Assembly (NCBI RefSeq): GCF_000368965.1
Contig: NZ_KB849780.1
Span: forward strand, 310,001-374,000
Source of the DNA: Acinetobacter calcoaceticus DSM 30006 = CIP 81.8
GTDB taxonomy: Bacteria; Pseudomonadota; Gammaproteobacteria; Pseudomonadales; Moraxellaceae
Length of the DNA: 64,000 bases
Reading direction: 5' to 3'
The position numbers and the translations under genes are program-made. Positions 8,225 to 18,874 of the stretch are shown in pieces. The first letter of the stretch is position 1. The number at the start of each line of letters is the position of its first letter. The notes under the pieces are model-generated. The model had not been told where the DNA came from, searched no databases, and saw only the letters and a program-made list of their open reading frames with translations.

Positions 8225-8983
8225 TTAAATCGGATTATTCAATTCAAAATATTCGGTTTCAATTGCAAACTGCTTTGAAATTGCTTGTGCTAAACGTTGA
8301 ACTCCATAACGTTCAGTTGCATGATGACCACACGCAAAGTAGTGAACTCCTAATTCTTTTGCTTCATAAAAAGTTCGTTCACTGACTTCGCCTGAAATAT
8401 AAGCATCGCAATTTTGCAAAGCCGCTTTAGCAATAAAATCTTGAGCACCGCCAGTACAAAAGCCTACTTTTTGAATGCTTTTCTTCTCGGCTGGTAAATG
8501 AATCACTTTAAAATCAAAGCTATCTTGTAATTTTGCTTTAAATTCTTCAACGGAAAGCGCTTGCTCTAAATATCCAATATTACCAATTGGATGCTTTTCG
8601 GCTAAATCAAGTGGTTCTAAATGGTGTAAGCCCAATTTTTCTGCAATGGCTACATTGTTACCCAAACTTGGATGTGCATCTAAAGGTAGGTGGTAAGCCA
8701 CGAGTGAAATATTATTTTGAATCAGCTTTTTAATTCGGTTACCGCGCATTCCTGTAATTGGGTACGGTTCGCCTTTCCAAAAATAACCATGATGTACGAG
8801 TAATAGATCGGCATTCTGAGCAATAGCTGCATCAATCGCATCTTCGGAAGCAGTAACGGCACAAACGATACGTTTTACTTCAGTTGAACCTTCAATTTGC
8901 AGGCCATTTGGTGCGTAATCTTTAAATTCTGCTGCTTTTAAGGTTTGGTCGCACCACTGAATAATTTCATGCAAATTCGCCAT
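8225..8983 (-). CDS. Nif3-like dinuclear metal-centre protein (YbgI family)
   Basis: A 252-residue member of the Nif3/YbgI family, which forms hexameric toroids with two metal ions per subunit. VHHGYFW and YHLPLDAHP near the N-terminal third and CGHHATERYG near the C-terminus give the conserved metal-binding histidines, aspartate and glutamate. Often labelled GTP cyclohydrolase 1 type 2 homologue, but the true cellular role in bacteria is unsettled. The start has AGGAAAT upstream. It lies next to sodB in the same direction but about 145 bases apart, probably as separate transcripts. Confidence 0.9.
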   Translation of the reverse strand: MANLHEIIQWCDQTLKAAEFKDYAPNGLQIEGSTEVKRIVCAVTASEDAIDAAIAQNADLLLVHHGYFWKGEPYPITGMRGNRIKKLIQNNISLVAYHLPLDAHPSLGNNVAIAEKLGLHHLEPLDLAEKHPIGNIGYLEQALSVEEFKAKLQDSFDFKVIHLPAEKKSIQKVGFCTGGAQDFIAKAALQNCDAYISGEVSERTFYEAKELGVHYFACGHHATERYGVQRLAQAISKQFAIETEYFELNNPI

Positions 8984-9171
8984 GATATTTCCTGAATTGA
9001 GTAGTAAATAATTGCTAAAGCTATAGAAACATATTTTGTTGTGTAACTAAAGCTAGACAAATCTTTTTTGAGTTTTTTATGTATATCGACATATTTAATT
9101 TAAAATGCTTAACTGAAAACTCTTTTTGTTCAATATATTAATTTAATTAAAAGCTTCTTTGCGTAGAGGAT

Positions 9172-10353
9172 ATGAACGTGCGCCGCACCTTTACATGGTT
9201 ACCTTGGGTGTTACTTATTATTGTAATTGCCAGTTTTATTGCATGGCAAAAATACCATCAGCCGAAACCAACTGTTGCAGTTGATGGGGTGCAAATGCCT
9301 GCCGAAAAAGTTGAACCACTGGTTGATACTTCACGAGCAGGCGGGGTGGTATCTTATAGTGCTGCGGTAAAAGTTGCAGCGCCGGCAGTTGTTAATATTT
9401 TTACGACCCAGAAAATTAAACAAAATCATCCATTGTTAAGTGATCCAGTATTCCGCGAATTTTTTGGAAATCAGGTTCCTGAACAACAACAGCAAAATGA
9501 AAATAGTTTAGGCTCTGGGGTTATTGTTCGTGCTGATGGTTATATTCTTACCAATAATCATGTGATTGCTCAGGCTGACCAAATTGTAGTTGCATTGCGT
9601 GACGGACGTCGTGCAGAAGCAACTATTGTTGGAACAGATCCTGATACGGATTTAGCCGTAATTAAAATCGATTTAGATAAATTACCCGTGTTGCCATTTA
9701 AGCTCAGCGGTAATGAAGTGGGTGATGTTGTCTTAGCGATTGGTAATCCATTTGGAGTAGGGCAAACGGTAACTCAAGGTATTATTTCTGCTACTGAGCG
9801 ATCTGATTTAGGCATCAATACCTATGAAGATTTCATTCAAACAGATGCTGCAATTAACCCAGGTAACTCAGGCGGAGCTTTAATTGATGTCGCTGGTAAC
9901 TTAATTGGGGTAAATACCGCTATTTTCTCGCAGTCAGGCGGCTCTTTAGGTATTGGTTTCGCAATTCCAGCTAAAATTTGCCAACAAGTATTAAACTCGA
10001 TTTTGAAAGATGGTCGTGTTGTACGTGGATGGTTGGGCATTAGTCTAGTACCGCCTACACAAGAAGATGTATTAGCACCAAAACAACAAATTGGTGTGGT
10101 CGTTGCTGATGTTTTGAAAAACGGTCCAGCAGCATCTGCGGGCATTAAAGTTGGTGATAAAATTATTCAGGTGAATAATGAATCAATTACCTCAGCTTCT
10201 CATTTGATTAATTACGTTGCATTACAAGCACCTAATAGCGAAATTAATGTGGTGGTTGAGCGAGCTGGGAAGCAAGAAAACTTTGTGGTAGCAGTTGGGG
10301 AAAGAAAAAACCAAAATACTCAATCTCAATATATACCACTGCCTAAACAGTAA
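9172..10353 (+). CDS. degS: Membrane-anchored DegS/AlgW-type serine protease
   Basis: One N-terminal membrane helix (about residues 9-24) anchors a trypsin-like protease domain that faces the periplasm, with a single PDZ domain after about residue 285. The triad is complete: His130 in NNHVIA, Asp160 in DTDLAVIKI and Ser233 in NPGNSGGAL. One PDZ plus a membrane anchor is the DegS/AlgW layout, not DegP. The known role of that subfamily is to sense misfolded outer-membrane proteins and cut an anti-sigma factor of RpoE/AlgU; whether this applies here is inference, since no such genes are nearby. AGAGGAT precedes the start. The symbol follows the family. Confidence 0.85.
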   Translation: MNVRRTFTWLPWVLLIIVIASFIAWQKYHQPKPTVAVDGVQMPAEKVEPLVDTSRAGGVVSYSAAVKVAAPAVVNIFTTQKIKQNHPLLSDPVFREFFGNQVPEQQQQNENSLGSGVIVRADGYILTNNHVIAQADQIVVALRDGRRAEATIVGTDPDTDLAVIKIDLDKLPVLPFKLSGNEVGDVVLAIGNPFGVGQTVTQGIISATERSDLGINTYEDFIQTDAAINPGNSGGALIDVAGNLIGVNTAIFSQSGGSLGIGFAIPAKICQQVLNSILKDGRVVRGWLGISLVPPTQEDVLAPKQQIGVVVADVLKNGPAASAGIKVGDKIIQVNNESITSASHLINYVALQAPNSEINVVVERAGKQENFVVAVGERKNQNTQSQYIPLPKQ

Positions 10354-10357
10354 AAAC

Positions 10358-10384
10358 AAAAAAGCCTCGTAATGAGGCTTTTTT
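10358..10384. terminator. Bidirectional terminator between degS and cca
   Basis: AAAAAAGCCTC pairs with GAGGCTTTTTT around GTAAT. Both strands end in a T run, which suits the two convergent genes. Confidence 0.85.
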
Positions 10385-10395
10385 ATTGGCTTAAA

Positions 10396-11634
10396 TTAAG
10401 AATGTGTAGGTGTTTGATGTTGATGTTTAAACTCAGTTAAAGCATCAATGCGACATTGAATTAACATTTCACCAATTTCAGCACCTTTAATGTTCTCGGG
10501 TAAGTCCTGAACTTTAATAGAGCGAACCACTTGCATCGCATCTAACATATACTGAGCTTGAGGATAGGGGCGATCTTCTAAACCTAGTCTTCCTCTAGCA
10601 TCACACTCACATGCCTGTACAAAAGCTTCCACTCTCTCTGGGCGACGTAATACATTTAAACGCTGTAATAAACGCCATACAGTTCCGGGTTTTAACGACA
10701 TAATCTGATGGCATTTTAGATGTTCTTTACACACCGATAATGCCAACTGTCGAGTTTGAGTTGGAACTTTTAAACGTTCACATAATTCGGTAACTGGTTT
10801 CACTCCGCGTTCTTCATGCATGATATGGCGAGGAAGTTCGTTAACCGGCGTTAATGCTTTACCTAAATCATGTACTAAAACAGCAAATCGAACATCAAGC
10901 GAGTAGTTTGACTTACACGCTTGCTGTAAAGACATCAGAGTATGTATGCCGCAGTCTACTTCTGGGTGATATTCTGGACGCTGTGGTACACCAAACAATG
11001 CGTCAATTTCAGGAAAAAGATGTTTTAAGGCACCGCAATCCCGTAGTGTCTGAAAATAAATATCTGCATGGTCTTCTAAAAGCGCACGCGAAGTCTCTTT
11101 CCACACACGTTCTGGTGTTAAGGCGTCGAGTTCACCTGATTCAGCCATTGTTTGCATCAATTGTAAGGTTTCAGATGCAATATGAAAACCATATGAAGAA
11201 TATCGAGCTGCAAAGCGTGCCACACGTAAAACACGTAAAGGATCTTCAGCAAAAGCTTCTGAAACATGTCGTAAGGTTTTATTTTCTAAATCAGTCTGAC
11301 CACCATAGGGGTCATATATTTTGCCATCTTGATCCATTGCTATGGCATTGATGGTTAAATCACGGCGAATTAAATCTTCTTCTAAACTTACTGTGGTATC
11401 GGTAAAAAACTGGAAACCGTGATAGCCCTTACCGGACTTTCGCTCAGTACGTGCAAGTGCATATTCTTCTTTAGTTTTAGGATGAAGAAACACAGGAAAA
11501 TCTTTGCCTACAGGTTGAAAACCTTGGGCGAGCATATGTTCAGGCGTTGCTCCGACCACAACATAATCTTTTTCTTGATAGGGATGCCCAAGTAGAGAAT
11601 CTCGGACGGCACCGCCTACTAAATACACTTGCAT
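10396..11634 (-). CDS. cca: Multifunctional CCA tRNA nucleotidyltransferase
   Basis: Adds or repairs the 3' CCA end of tRNAs. The 412-residue product starts MQVYLVGGAVRD; GGAVRD and the EKDYVVVG that follows are the nucleotidyltransferase core, RRDLTINAIA and PLRVLRVARF follow in order, and HDLGKALT in the C-terminal half is the HD phosphohydrolase motif found in the long gammaproteobacterial type. The open frame continues seven codons upstream to a TTG, but AGAGG stands at good spacing before the ATG at 11634, and that gives the family's usual length. tRNAs in this window already encode CCA, so repair would be the main job. Confidence 0.95.
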   Translation of the reverse strand: MQVYLVGGAVRDSLLGHPYQEKDYVVVGATPEHMLAQGFQPVGKDFPVFLHPKTKEEYALARTERKSGKGYHGFQFFTDTTVSLEEDLIRRDLTINAIAMDQDGKIYDPYGGQTDLENKTLRHVSEAFAEDPLRVLRVARFAARYSSYGFHIASETLQLMQTMAESGELDALTPERVWKETSRALLEDHADIYFQTLRDCGALKHLFPEIDALFGVPQRPEYHPEVDCGIHTLMSLQQACKSNYSLDVRFAVLVHDLGKALTPVNELPRHIMHEERGVKPVTELCERLKVPTQTRQLALSVCKEHLKCHQIMSLKPGTVWRLLQRLNVLRRPERVEAFVQACECDARGRLGLEDRPYPQAQYMLDAMQVVRSIKVQDLPENIKGAEIGEMLIQCRIDALTEFKHQHQTPTHS

Positions 11635-11725
11635 GAAAAAACCTCTATTCTTCAAGCAATCATGCTACAGAATAGAGGTTTTCTCAAGTCATTAGACAGG
11701 CTTTTCGTAAAAAGCTCTTTCTAAA

Positions 11726-13996
11726 TTACTTTTCTTGTTGTTGGATTTCCGCAACCGTTAAAGCAGTCATATTGATAAGACGACGAGTCGTTGCTGTCGG
11801 TGTCAAAATATGAACAGGTTTTGCTGCGCCAAGCAAAATTGGACCAATAGTAACGTTGTTACCAGAAGTCGCTTTCAACAAGTTAAATGAAATATTTGCT
11901 GCATCTAGGTTTGGCATAATGAGCAAGTTTGCAGAACCTTTAAAACGTGAACCAGGAAATGCAAATTGACGAATATTTTCGTCTAATGCTGCATCACCAT
12001 GCATTTCACCTTCAACTTCAAGTTCAGGAGCTTGTTCAGATAAAATGCGATAAACTTCACGCATTTTTTGAGCACTTGAATCAGTTTGGTCGCTACCAAA
12101 GCTTGAATGAGAAAGCAGTGCTACACGTGGAGTAATACCAAAACGACGTACTTCTTCAGCTGCCAAAATAGTCATTTCAGCAAGTTGTTCAGCGGTCGGG
12201 TTAGTGTTTACATAGGTATCTGCGATAAACAAGTTGCGATCTTCAAGCATTAATGCATTTAATGTGAAGAAGTTATTCATGCCTTCTTTAAGACCGATAA
12301 CATTGCGTACAAAGTCAAGGTGAATGTTATAGCTACTGTAAGTACCACATAACATACCGTCTGCTTTACCGAATTTAACCAGTAGAGATGCAATTAACGT
12401 TGAACGACGGCGAGCTTCACGTTGAGCATATTCAACAGTGATGCCTTTGCGTTGCATTGTTTGATAGTAGTCTTTCCAAAACTCTTCATACATCGGGTTT
12501 TGTTCTTGATCTACAATCTCAATATTTACGCCATGTTGTAAACGTAGGCCTAATTTTTTGATATTTGCTTCAATTACAGCAGTACGACCTACTAAAATTG
12601 GTTTAGCTAAGTCTTCATCAACAGCAATTTGTACTGCACGTAATACGCGCTCGTCTTCACCTTCCGCATATGCAATGCGCTTTGGATCAGCTTTTGCTTG
12701 AGCAAAAATTGGTTTCATCAAGAATGCAGAGTTATATACAAACTCAGACAATTTTTGACGATACACAGCGAAATCTTCGATAGGACGAGTTGCTACACCT
12801 GAGTCCATTGCAGCTTTAGCAACAGCTGGTGCAATTTCTAAAATTAAACGTTGATCAAGTGGGCGTGGAATTAAATAGTCACGACCAAATGAAGCAGATT
12901 TTTCACCATAAGTTGCTGCATCAGCTTCAACATGAGCCATACGCGCAATTGCATGTACACATGCAATTTTCATGTCTTCATTAATCGTAGTTGCACCAAC
13001 ATCAAGTGCACCACGGAAAATGTATGGGAAACATAATGCGTTGTTTACTTGGTTTGGATAGTCAGAACGACCAGTTGCCATAATGACGTCAGAACGTACT
13101 TCATGTGCATGTTCAGGTAAAATTTCTGGATCTGGGTTTGCCAAAGCAAAAATAATAGGGTTCTCTGCCATCTGTTTCACCATTTCTTTGGTGAGAATAC
13201 CAGCAGCAGAAAGACCCAAGAACATATCAGCGCCAGTCATTACTTCATGAAGCTGAGATGCTGTAATATCTTGAACATAACGTTTTTTAGATTCGTCTAA
13301 GCCTTCGCGAGAAGTCGTTAATAGGCCACGAGAATCGGCAACAATAATATTTTCTTTTTTAGCACCAAGCGCACAAAGCAAGTCTAAACATGAAAGTGCT
13401 GCTGCACCTGCACCTGAAGCTACGATTTTGATTTCATCAATTTTCTTATTTACAAGTTGCAATGCATTGAGCAAAGCTGAACCTACAATAATACTTGTAC
13501 CATGTTGATCGTCATGGAATACAGGAATTTTCATGCGTTCACGAAGTTTCTTTTCGATATAGAAACATTCTGGCGCTTTAATGTCTTCGAGGTTGATACC
13601 ACCGAAAGTTGGCTCAAGAGAGGCAACAATATCCACGATTTTATCTGGATCGTTTTCTGCAATTTCGATGTCAAATACGTCAACACCAGCAAACTTCTTG
13701 AAGAGAACGCCTTTACCTTCCATTACAGGTTTAGAAGCCAATGGGCCAATATTACCTAAACCAAGAACAGCAGTACCGTTAGTGACTACAGCAACCAAGT
13801 TTCCGCGCGCTGTATATTTAGCAGCAGTTGAAGGATCACGTTCAATCTCTAAACATGGCGCAGCAACTCCGGGTGAGTAGGCTAGAGCCAAATCTCGTTG
13901 GTTGACAAGTTGCTTACTTGGGGTGACGCTGATTTTCCCTGGGTTTGGATATTCATGGTAATTTAAAGCGGCCTGTTTTAAAGATTGATCGTCCAT
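11726..13996 (-). CDS. maeB: NADP-dependent malic enzyme, fused to phosphotransacetylase-like domain
   Basis: Decarboxylates malate to pyruvate with NADP+, giving NADPH in the cytoplasm. The first about 430 residues are the malic enzyme ([18 protein letters not shown] with substrate and metal residues; [10 protein letters not shown] nucleotide site). The last about 320 residues resemble phosphate acetyltransferase ([12 protein letters not shown]), a domain that in MaeB proteins is thought to be regulatory. The ATG at 13996 gives 756 residues, near the E. coli length of 759; a TTG seven codons upstream is less likely. Confidence 0.95.
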   Translation of the reverse strand: MDDQSLKQAALNYHEYPNPGKISVTPSKQLVNQRDLALAYSPGVAAPCLEIERDPSTAAKYTARGNLVAVVTNGTAVLGLGNIGPLASKPVMEGKGVLFKKFAGVDVFDIEIAENDPDKIVDIVASLEPTFGGINLEDIKAPECFYIEKKLRERMKIPVFHDDQHGTSIIVGSALLNALQLVNKKIDEIKIVASGAGAAALSCLDLLCALGAKKENIIVADSRGLLTTSREGLDESKKRYVQDITASQLHEVMTGADMFLGLSAAGILTKEMVKQMAENPIIFALANPDPEILPEHAHEVRSDVIMATGRSDYPNQVNNALCFPYIFRGALDVGATTINEDMKIACVHAIARMAHVEADAATYGEKSASFGRDYLIPRPLDQRLILEIAPAVAKAAMDSGVATRPIEDFAVYRQKLSEFVYNSAFLMKPIFAQAKADPKRIAYAEGEDERVLRAVQIAVDEDLAKPILVGRTAVIEANIKKLGLRLQHGVNIEIVDQEQNPMYEEFWKDYYQTMQRKGITVEYAQREARRRSTLIASLLVKFGKADGMLCGTYSSYNIHLDFVRNVIGLKEGMNNFFTLNALMLEDRNLFIADTYVNTNPTAEQLAEMTILAAEEVRRFGITPRVALLSHSSFGSDQTDSSAQKMREVYRILSEQAPELEVEGEMHGDAALDENIRQFAFPGSRFKGSANLLIMPNLDAANISFNLLKATSGNNVTIGPILLGAAKPVHILTPTATTRRLINMTALTVAEIQQQEK

Positions 13997-14233
13997 CTGA
14001 GTCTCTATTTGATACAAAAAAGCAAACTAGTCAAATCACTCATTCAGGGGAAGGCAACTCGGTTCTTTTACTATGCTTTAATTTTTATCAATTAAGAGAA
14101 TAGTAGACGAATTGCCAATAGCCCTGTAGTGAGCTAAATGCTAAAGAATATAACACTACTTCTTTATTTCTCACAGTCAAAAACGCTCATTTTTGGAAAA
14201 AGCAGCATATGTAAAAATAGTCTGTGAGAACCA

Positions 14234-17086
14234 TTAAGAAATAGGCGAATCTGTTTGTAGATAAGGAATAATTTGCTCAGCCGGGATAGGACGACTGAAG
14301 AAATAGCCTTGTAAAAAATCACATTGCTGTTTTTGTAGATAGGCAACTTGTTCCTCTGTTTCTACACCTTCGGCAACCAGTTTAAGCCCCATACTTTTAC
14401 CCATCGCAATCATGGCATTTACAATGGCTTCTTGTTTGTGATCACCAATTTTAGAAATAAAAGCACGGTCAATTTTTAATACATCAATTGGGTATTCAGT
14501 CAGATACGCTAAAGAGGAATAGCCTGTACCAAAGTCATCAAGCGCAATTGAAATATCTCGTTGTTTTATTGCATGTAATAACGTTTTGACGTTATCGGTA
14601 TTGTCCAAGAGGGCTGACTCAGTAATCTCAAGTTCAAGATCTGAACCTTGTATATTGTATTTCTGCAAAATTTCATCAATATCATTGAGTAATAAGCCTC
14701 GATGTATTTGCTGAGCAACAATATTTACAGAGACTTGAATGTTTGTGTAGCCTTGGCTTTTCCATTCTTGTAATTGTTTTCCAACTTTATCTAAAACGAC
14801 TTTACCAATATCCGAAATCAGGCTACTACGCTCAGCAAAAGGTATAAACATATTTGGCATGACTAATCCTTTTTCGGGATGTTGCCAGCGAATTAATGCT
14901 TCAAAACCTATAATTGATTGATCTTGTAGATTGATTTTGGGTTGGTAATAAACGACAAATTCATCATTTTGAATGGCTTTACGTAACTCTTGCTCTAAAT
15001 CGGCAGATTTATACGAGTGAGTTGTTTGATTGCAATAGTAAGAAATGGTATTGCCTCCTAAGCGTTTTGCTTCTGAAAGTGCTTGTTCTGCATGATTGTT
15101 TAGATGATCAATTTGTCGTCCATGCTCAGGAAAGCATGCTACGCCAATAGATGCGGTAATGAAATATTCTTGATTATCAATATAAAAAGGGGCATTGAGT
15201 GCCTGCAAAATATTTTGGCAATATTGTTCAATATTTGGATGAATTGGGGAAATTTCATAAATAATTGCAAAATCATCACCATTTAAATAGGCAACTAAAA
15301 TTGCATTAATATTGATTAAGCGTAATCGTTGTGCAAACTGTTTAAGAAGTTCATCACCACTATCATTATTTAAAAATTCATTAAAAGCTCTAAAGCGGTC
15401 AATATTTACTCGTATTAATGCTAAGTTTTTAATGTTATATGATGGATTTACAAGGTATTGATGAAGTTGGTTGTAATAGTAAAGACGATTAGGCAAGTGA
15501 GTGAGGCTATCGTAATTTTTTAAATAGGATAGATGCTGTTCCTGACGTTTTTGCTCAGAGAGGTCCCTTGCAAATCCAATATAATTTGTAATTTGATTGA
15601 ACTCATCTTTGACCACATTGATGTGTAACCACAAATATACGCTTTTGCCAGAACTAAACTTTTCGTCAAATTGGCCCATATATTCTCCAGTTTCGAGGAG
15701 CTGTTGGGTAATTGAGCTATGAAATTGTTGTTGTAGTTCTTTTTGATTAATTGTAATGCTAAATAACTCTTTATTTAGGAGTTCTGATTTAGAAAATCCA
15801 GTTAATTTTTCGTAGTAAGGGTTAATATCAATATAGTTCAAGTGTTCATCTAAAATAAATATGCCTTCCGCGGCTTGCTCAAGCACAATCGCCGATAGTC
15901 TTAAGTGTTCTTGATCTTTTTTCTCTTGATGTATATCTCGGGTCATACCAACCATACGAAGTGCTTTTTGTGTTTTAGGATCTCTTGTAATGACACGGCC
16001 TACATCATGAATCCATCGCCAAGAACCATCACGACGTAAAATTCGAAAATTGACATTAAAATGATCTGTAATTCCTTCCAAATGTTGTTTCAAGCGCTCG
16101 TCAAAAAGCTTTTTATCACTTGGATGTATGCGGTCTAAAATGGTATTGAGATGAATAATAGTCGTCTGAGTTTGTTTTTGTTGATCGAAAAACGTAATTT
16201 CTAATTTTTGATTTTCAATATCCCAGTCCCAAGGTCGAATGCCAGCCGTTTCATGTGCAAAAGCTAAATTGTAGTGATGGCTTTCGAGTTGCTCATTCAT
16301 TTTGGTGAGATCGTAAGTGCGTTCACGTACCTTTTGCTCAAGTAAATGGTTGTTAAATTGGAGCTGGGCTTCAATATCTTTAGATTTATTCACTTCTTGT
16401 TGAAGTTGCACACATAATTCTTCAGCCCACTGAGTGTGTTGATCTGAAATTTGAACAAGCTGTTTATTTTTTAATAATAGTTTAGAAATCTTTTGATAGT
16501 TACGTTGAGTTGCGTATGCGCAGAGTACTGTAGCCACGAAAGCTATATTATAGGCGAAATAAAAAGGTAGCTGAGCAATGGGTGTATGTGTAAATTGAGC
16601 GATTAATAGGGGTAATGTACTGGGAATGAATAAAAGATAAAAGTATCGAGGTTGTTGCGTTAAAAAAGTCAGGCCAATGATATGGGCAGAAGTGATAAAC
16701 AAAGCAATTAAAATATGAGCATCTGGTAACGAAACTAACTCTTGAGGAAGATAGAAATGAATAACTGTAACGGTTATCCCTAATAAAATTCCTGAAATAA
16801 AACAAATACTTTGTAATATAAGATCAGCTTTTTTAATAAAATTAATAGTACGATAGTGGGTTAAAATATTTGGAACAAATAATAGGCAAGTAAAAGATGC
16901 AATAGTGAGGCCGATAGACCAGTTAAATATGGTTATTGAAGATGAAAAATAATAAGAAAAAATAGCATATGAGATCAGACATAACAGTATTAAGCTAATC
17001 AAATACCAGCGTATATATTGAATTGAAAGTTTTAGCTGCTCAATTTTTGTTTGATGCTGTAAATATTCTTCCTGAAGCCCGGACAT
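14234..17086 (-). CDS. Membrane sensor with two PAS domains, degenerate GGDEF and intact EAL
   Basis: A 950-residue cyclic-di-GMP protein. About six to seven membrane helices cover residues 25-195, a coiled coil follows (about 196-268), then two PAS regions (about 270-390 and 395-510), a GGDEF domain (about 520-690) and an EAL domain (about 700-945). The GGDEF motif reads NGDDF (602-606) and the usual RxxD inhibitory site before it is absent, so cyclase activity is doubtful. The EAL domain keeps its catalytic set: EAL (729-731), SVNIVAQQ, LEITES, ALDDFGTGYSS, KIDRAF and VAEGVET. It is therefore probably a c-di-GMP phosphodiesterase with a regulatory GGDEF domain. The sensed signal is unknown. 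It stands alone. Confidence 0.88.
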   Translation of the reverse strand: MSGLQEEYLQHQTKIEQLKLSIQYIRWYLISLILLCLISYAIFSYYFSSSITIFNWSIGLTIASFTCLLFVPNILTHYRTINFIKKADLILQSICFISGILLGITVTVIHFYLPQELVSLPDAHILIALFITSAHIIGLTFLTQQPRYFYLLFIPSTLPLLIAQFTHTPIAQLPFYFAYNIAFVATVLCAYATQRNYQKISKLLLKNKQLVQISDQHTQWAEELCVQLQQEVNKSKDIEAQLQFNNHLLEQKVRERTYDLTKMNEQLESHHYNLAFAHETAGIRPWDWDIENQKLEITFFDQQKQTQTTIIHLNTILDRIHPSDKKLFDERLKQHLEGITDHFNVNFRILRRDGSWRWIHDVGRVITRDPKTQKALRMVGMTRDIHQEKKDQEHLRLSAIVLEQAAEGIFILDEHLNYIDINPYYEKLTGFSKSELLNKELFSITINQKELQQQFHSSITQQLLETGEYMGQFDEKFSSGKSVYLWLHINVVKDEFNQITNYIGFARDLSEQKRQEQHLSYLKNYDSLTHLPNRLYYYNQLHQYLVNPSYNIKNLALIRVNIDRFRAFNEFLNNDSGDELLKQFAQRLRLININAILVAYLNGDDFAIIYEISPIHPNIEQYCQNILQALNAPFYIDNQEYFITASIGVACFPEHGRQIDHLNNHAEQALSEAKRLGGNTISYYCNQTTHSYKSADLEQELRKAIQNDEFVVYYQPKINLQDQSIIGFEALIRWQHPEKGLVMPNMFIPFAERSSLISDIGKVVLDKVGKQLQEWKSQGYTNIQVSVNIVAQQIHRGLLLNDIDEILQKYNIQGSDLELEITESALLDNTDNVKTLLHAIKQRDISIALDDFGTGYSSLAYLTEYPIDVLKIDRAFISKIGDHKQEAIVNAMIAMGKSMGLKLVAEGVETEEQVAYLQKQQCDFLQGYFFSRPIPAEQIIPYLQTDSPIS

Positions 17087-17222
17087 AAGATTTTTCTATC
17101 CTATTTTTTTTTACATATATACAGAAAGAATCTGATTTATCAGTGATAAAGAATTTGAAATTTTATTCATACAATAAAAGTAAATTAACTTTAAATAATG
17201 ATTTAATCAATGTTCAATGAAC

Positions 17223-17945
17223 TTAGCTGGATAAAAACCGATAATTTAAAATAGATAAGGCAACAACAGGCGCAGTTTCTGTGCGTAAGACACGGTCACC
17301 AATACACCAATTCATAAAACCAGCTTGATTGGCTTGAGTAATTTCATTTTCACTTAAACCGCCTTCTGGTCCAATCAATAAGGCAAGTTCAGGTTGTATG
17401 CCTGCTAATACATCTTTTTGTTCTTTTTCTGGTGCTAAAACAAATTTTGAAGCGGGAAGTTGAGTAGAGCTTAACCATTCACTTAGAGAAATGGGCGCTA
17501 ACACTTCTGGAACGATGTTAAGACCACATTGTTCACATGCTGCAATTGCAACAGCTTGCCAGTGATCTAATTTTTTTTGATCTCGATCATATTTTAAGCG
17601 CATCTCACAGCGCTCACTTGTAAGCAACTGAATTTGACTTACTCCAAGTTCAGTTGCTTTCTGAATGGCATAATCCATTCGGTCACCTTTACTCATGACC
17701 TGACCAAGGACAGCTTTAAAAGGGGCACTACGGTTAGTAGGGTTAAAACTCTCAATTGTGACAAATGCATTTTTTTTATTAATTTCGGTCAGTGTCGCGA
17801 GATATTCGCCACCTTGACCATTAAAGAGAGTGGCTTGTTCTTGTAATTGTGCACGTAAAACACGCACCCAATGATGAAATACTGTTTCTGTCAGTTGAAT
17901 TGTTGAGCCAACAGCAAGTTCAGTTTCGATAAAAAAACGATTCAT
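17223..17945 (-). CDS. rsmE: 16S rRNA m3U1498 methyltransferase
   Basis: Methylates U1498 of 16S rRNA using S-adenosylmethionine. The 240-residue SPOUT-class protein has an N-terminal PUA-like part (MNRFFIE, HHWVRVLR) and the C-terminal knot with LLIGPEGGLSENE and LGDRVLRTET-type sequence (here IGDRVLRTETAPV). It ends the same-strand run ahcY-metF-rsmE; the gap to metF is only 18 bases, so co-transcription is likely. Confidence 0.95.
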   Translation of the reverse strand: MNRFFIETELAVGSTIQLTETVFHHWVRVLRAQLQEQATLFNGQGGEYLATLTEINKKNAFVTIESFNPTNRSAPFKAVLGQVMSKGDRMDYAIQKATELGVSQIQLLTSERCEMRLKYDRDQKKLDHWQAVAIAACEQCGLNIVPEVLAPISLSEWLSSTQLPASKFVLAPEKEQKDVLAGIQPELALLIGPEGGLSENEITQANQAGFMNWCIGDRVLRTETAPVVALSILNYRFLSS

Positions 17946-17963
17946 TGGGTACGCCTTACAAAA

Positions 17964-18800
17964 TTAATTTAAACCAAGATCAACGACGAGTTGACGAGTT
18001 GGTTCGACTTGATTCATTGAATAAAAATGTAAGCTTGGTGCACCACCTGCGATCAAGCGTTCACATAGCTTAACAACAACTTCATGACCAAAAGCTTTAA
18101 TACTCTCACTGTCATCGCCATAGGCTTGTAATTGCTTACGGATCCAGCGAGGAATTTCTGCACCAGTACCATCAGCAAAGCGAATTAAATTGCTGGCATT
18201 GGTAATCGGCATGATGCCAGGAGCTACTGGAATATTAACTCCAGTTTTTTCTAGGCGCTCAATAAAATAAAAGTATGAGTCTGGATTAAAGAAGAATTGA
18301 GTAATTCCTGCATTAGCGCCAGCTTGTACTTTTTCAATAAAACGTTGGATATCTGAATCAAGGTTCTCAGCTTGAGGGTGCATTTCTGGATAAGCTGCAA
18401 CTTCAATATGAAAATGATCACCTGAATGCTCACGAATAAAACGTACTAAATCTTGAGCATAAGGAAGTTCGCCAAGTCCGACTTGACCAGACGGTAAATC
18501 ACCCCGTAAAGCGACAATACGGTTAATTCCTTGCGCTTTATAGAGGTCGAGTAGCTCAGCAATACGAGCTTTATCATCACCAATGCACGAAAGGTGAGGA
18601 GCAACTGGCGTACCTTTGCCATTGAAATCGTCAATAGCAGCAAGAGTACGTTCACGAGTAGAACCACCAGCACCATAAGTAATCGAGAAGAAATCAGGAT
18701 TTAATAGTTGTAATTCTTGATGAACAATACGAAGTTTTTCAGCACCGGCATCAGTTTTCGGTGGGAAAAACTCAAAAGAAATGGGTATACGTTTAGTCAT
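17964..18800 (-). CDS. metF: 5,10-methylenetetrahydrofolate reductase
   Basis: Reduces methylene-THF to methyl-THF, the methyl donor for methionine synthesis. The protein starts MTKRIPISFEFFPPKT, the typical MetF opening, with the catalytic glutamate in EFFPP. ITYGAGGSTRERT and the DLPSG and QFFFNPD segments follow. The start at 18800 has AAGGA at 7-base spacing and gives 278 residues; a frame 19 codons longer lacks support. It lies 74 bases behind ahcY and is probably in its transcript, so the SAH riboswitch may also influence it. Confidence 0.96.
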   Translation of the reverse strand: MTKRIPISFEFFPPKTDAGAEKLRIVHQELQLLNPDFFSITYGAGGSTRERTLAAIDDFNGKGTPVAPHLSCIGDDKARIAELLDLYKAQGINRIVALRGDLPSGQVGLGELPYAQDLVRFIREHSGDHFHIEVAAYPEMHPQAENLDSDIQRFIEKVQAGANAGITQFFFNPDSYFYFIERLEKTGVNIPVAPGIMPITNASNLIRFADGTGAEIPRWIRKQLQAYGDDSESIKAFGHEVVVKLCERLIAGGAPSLHFYSMNQVEPTRQLVVDLGLN

Positions 18801-18874
18801 GTCAAATCCTTGTAAACAGCGAAACAATATTTTTAGAAAAAAGGGCAGTCGGTTCACCGTCTGCCCTTAAGTTC

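Noticed and set aside
13502..13880. Two overlapping plus-strand frames antisense to maeB
   Set aside because: They mirror the reading frame of a conserved enzyme; no ribosome binding site or recognisable product.
14164..14346. 60-codon minus-strand frame at the 3' end of the EAL gene
   Set aside because: It lies mostly within the EAL coding region in another frame and has no supporting signals.
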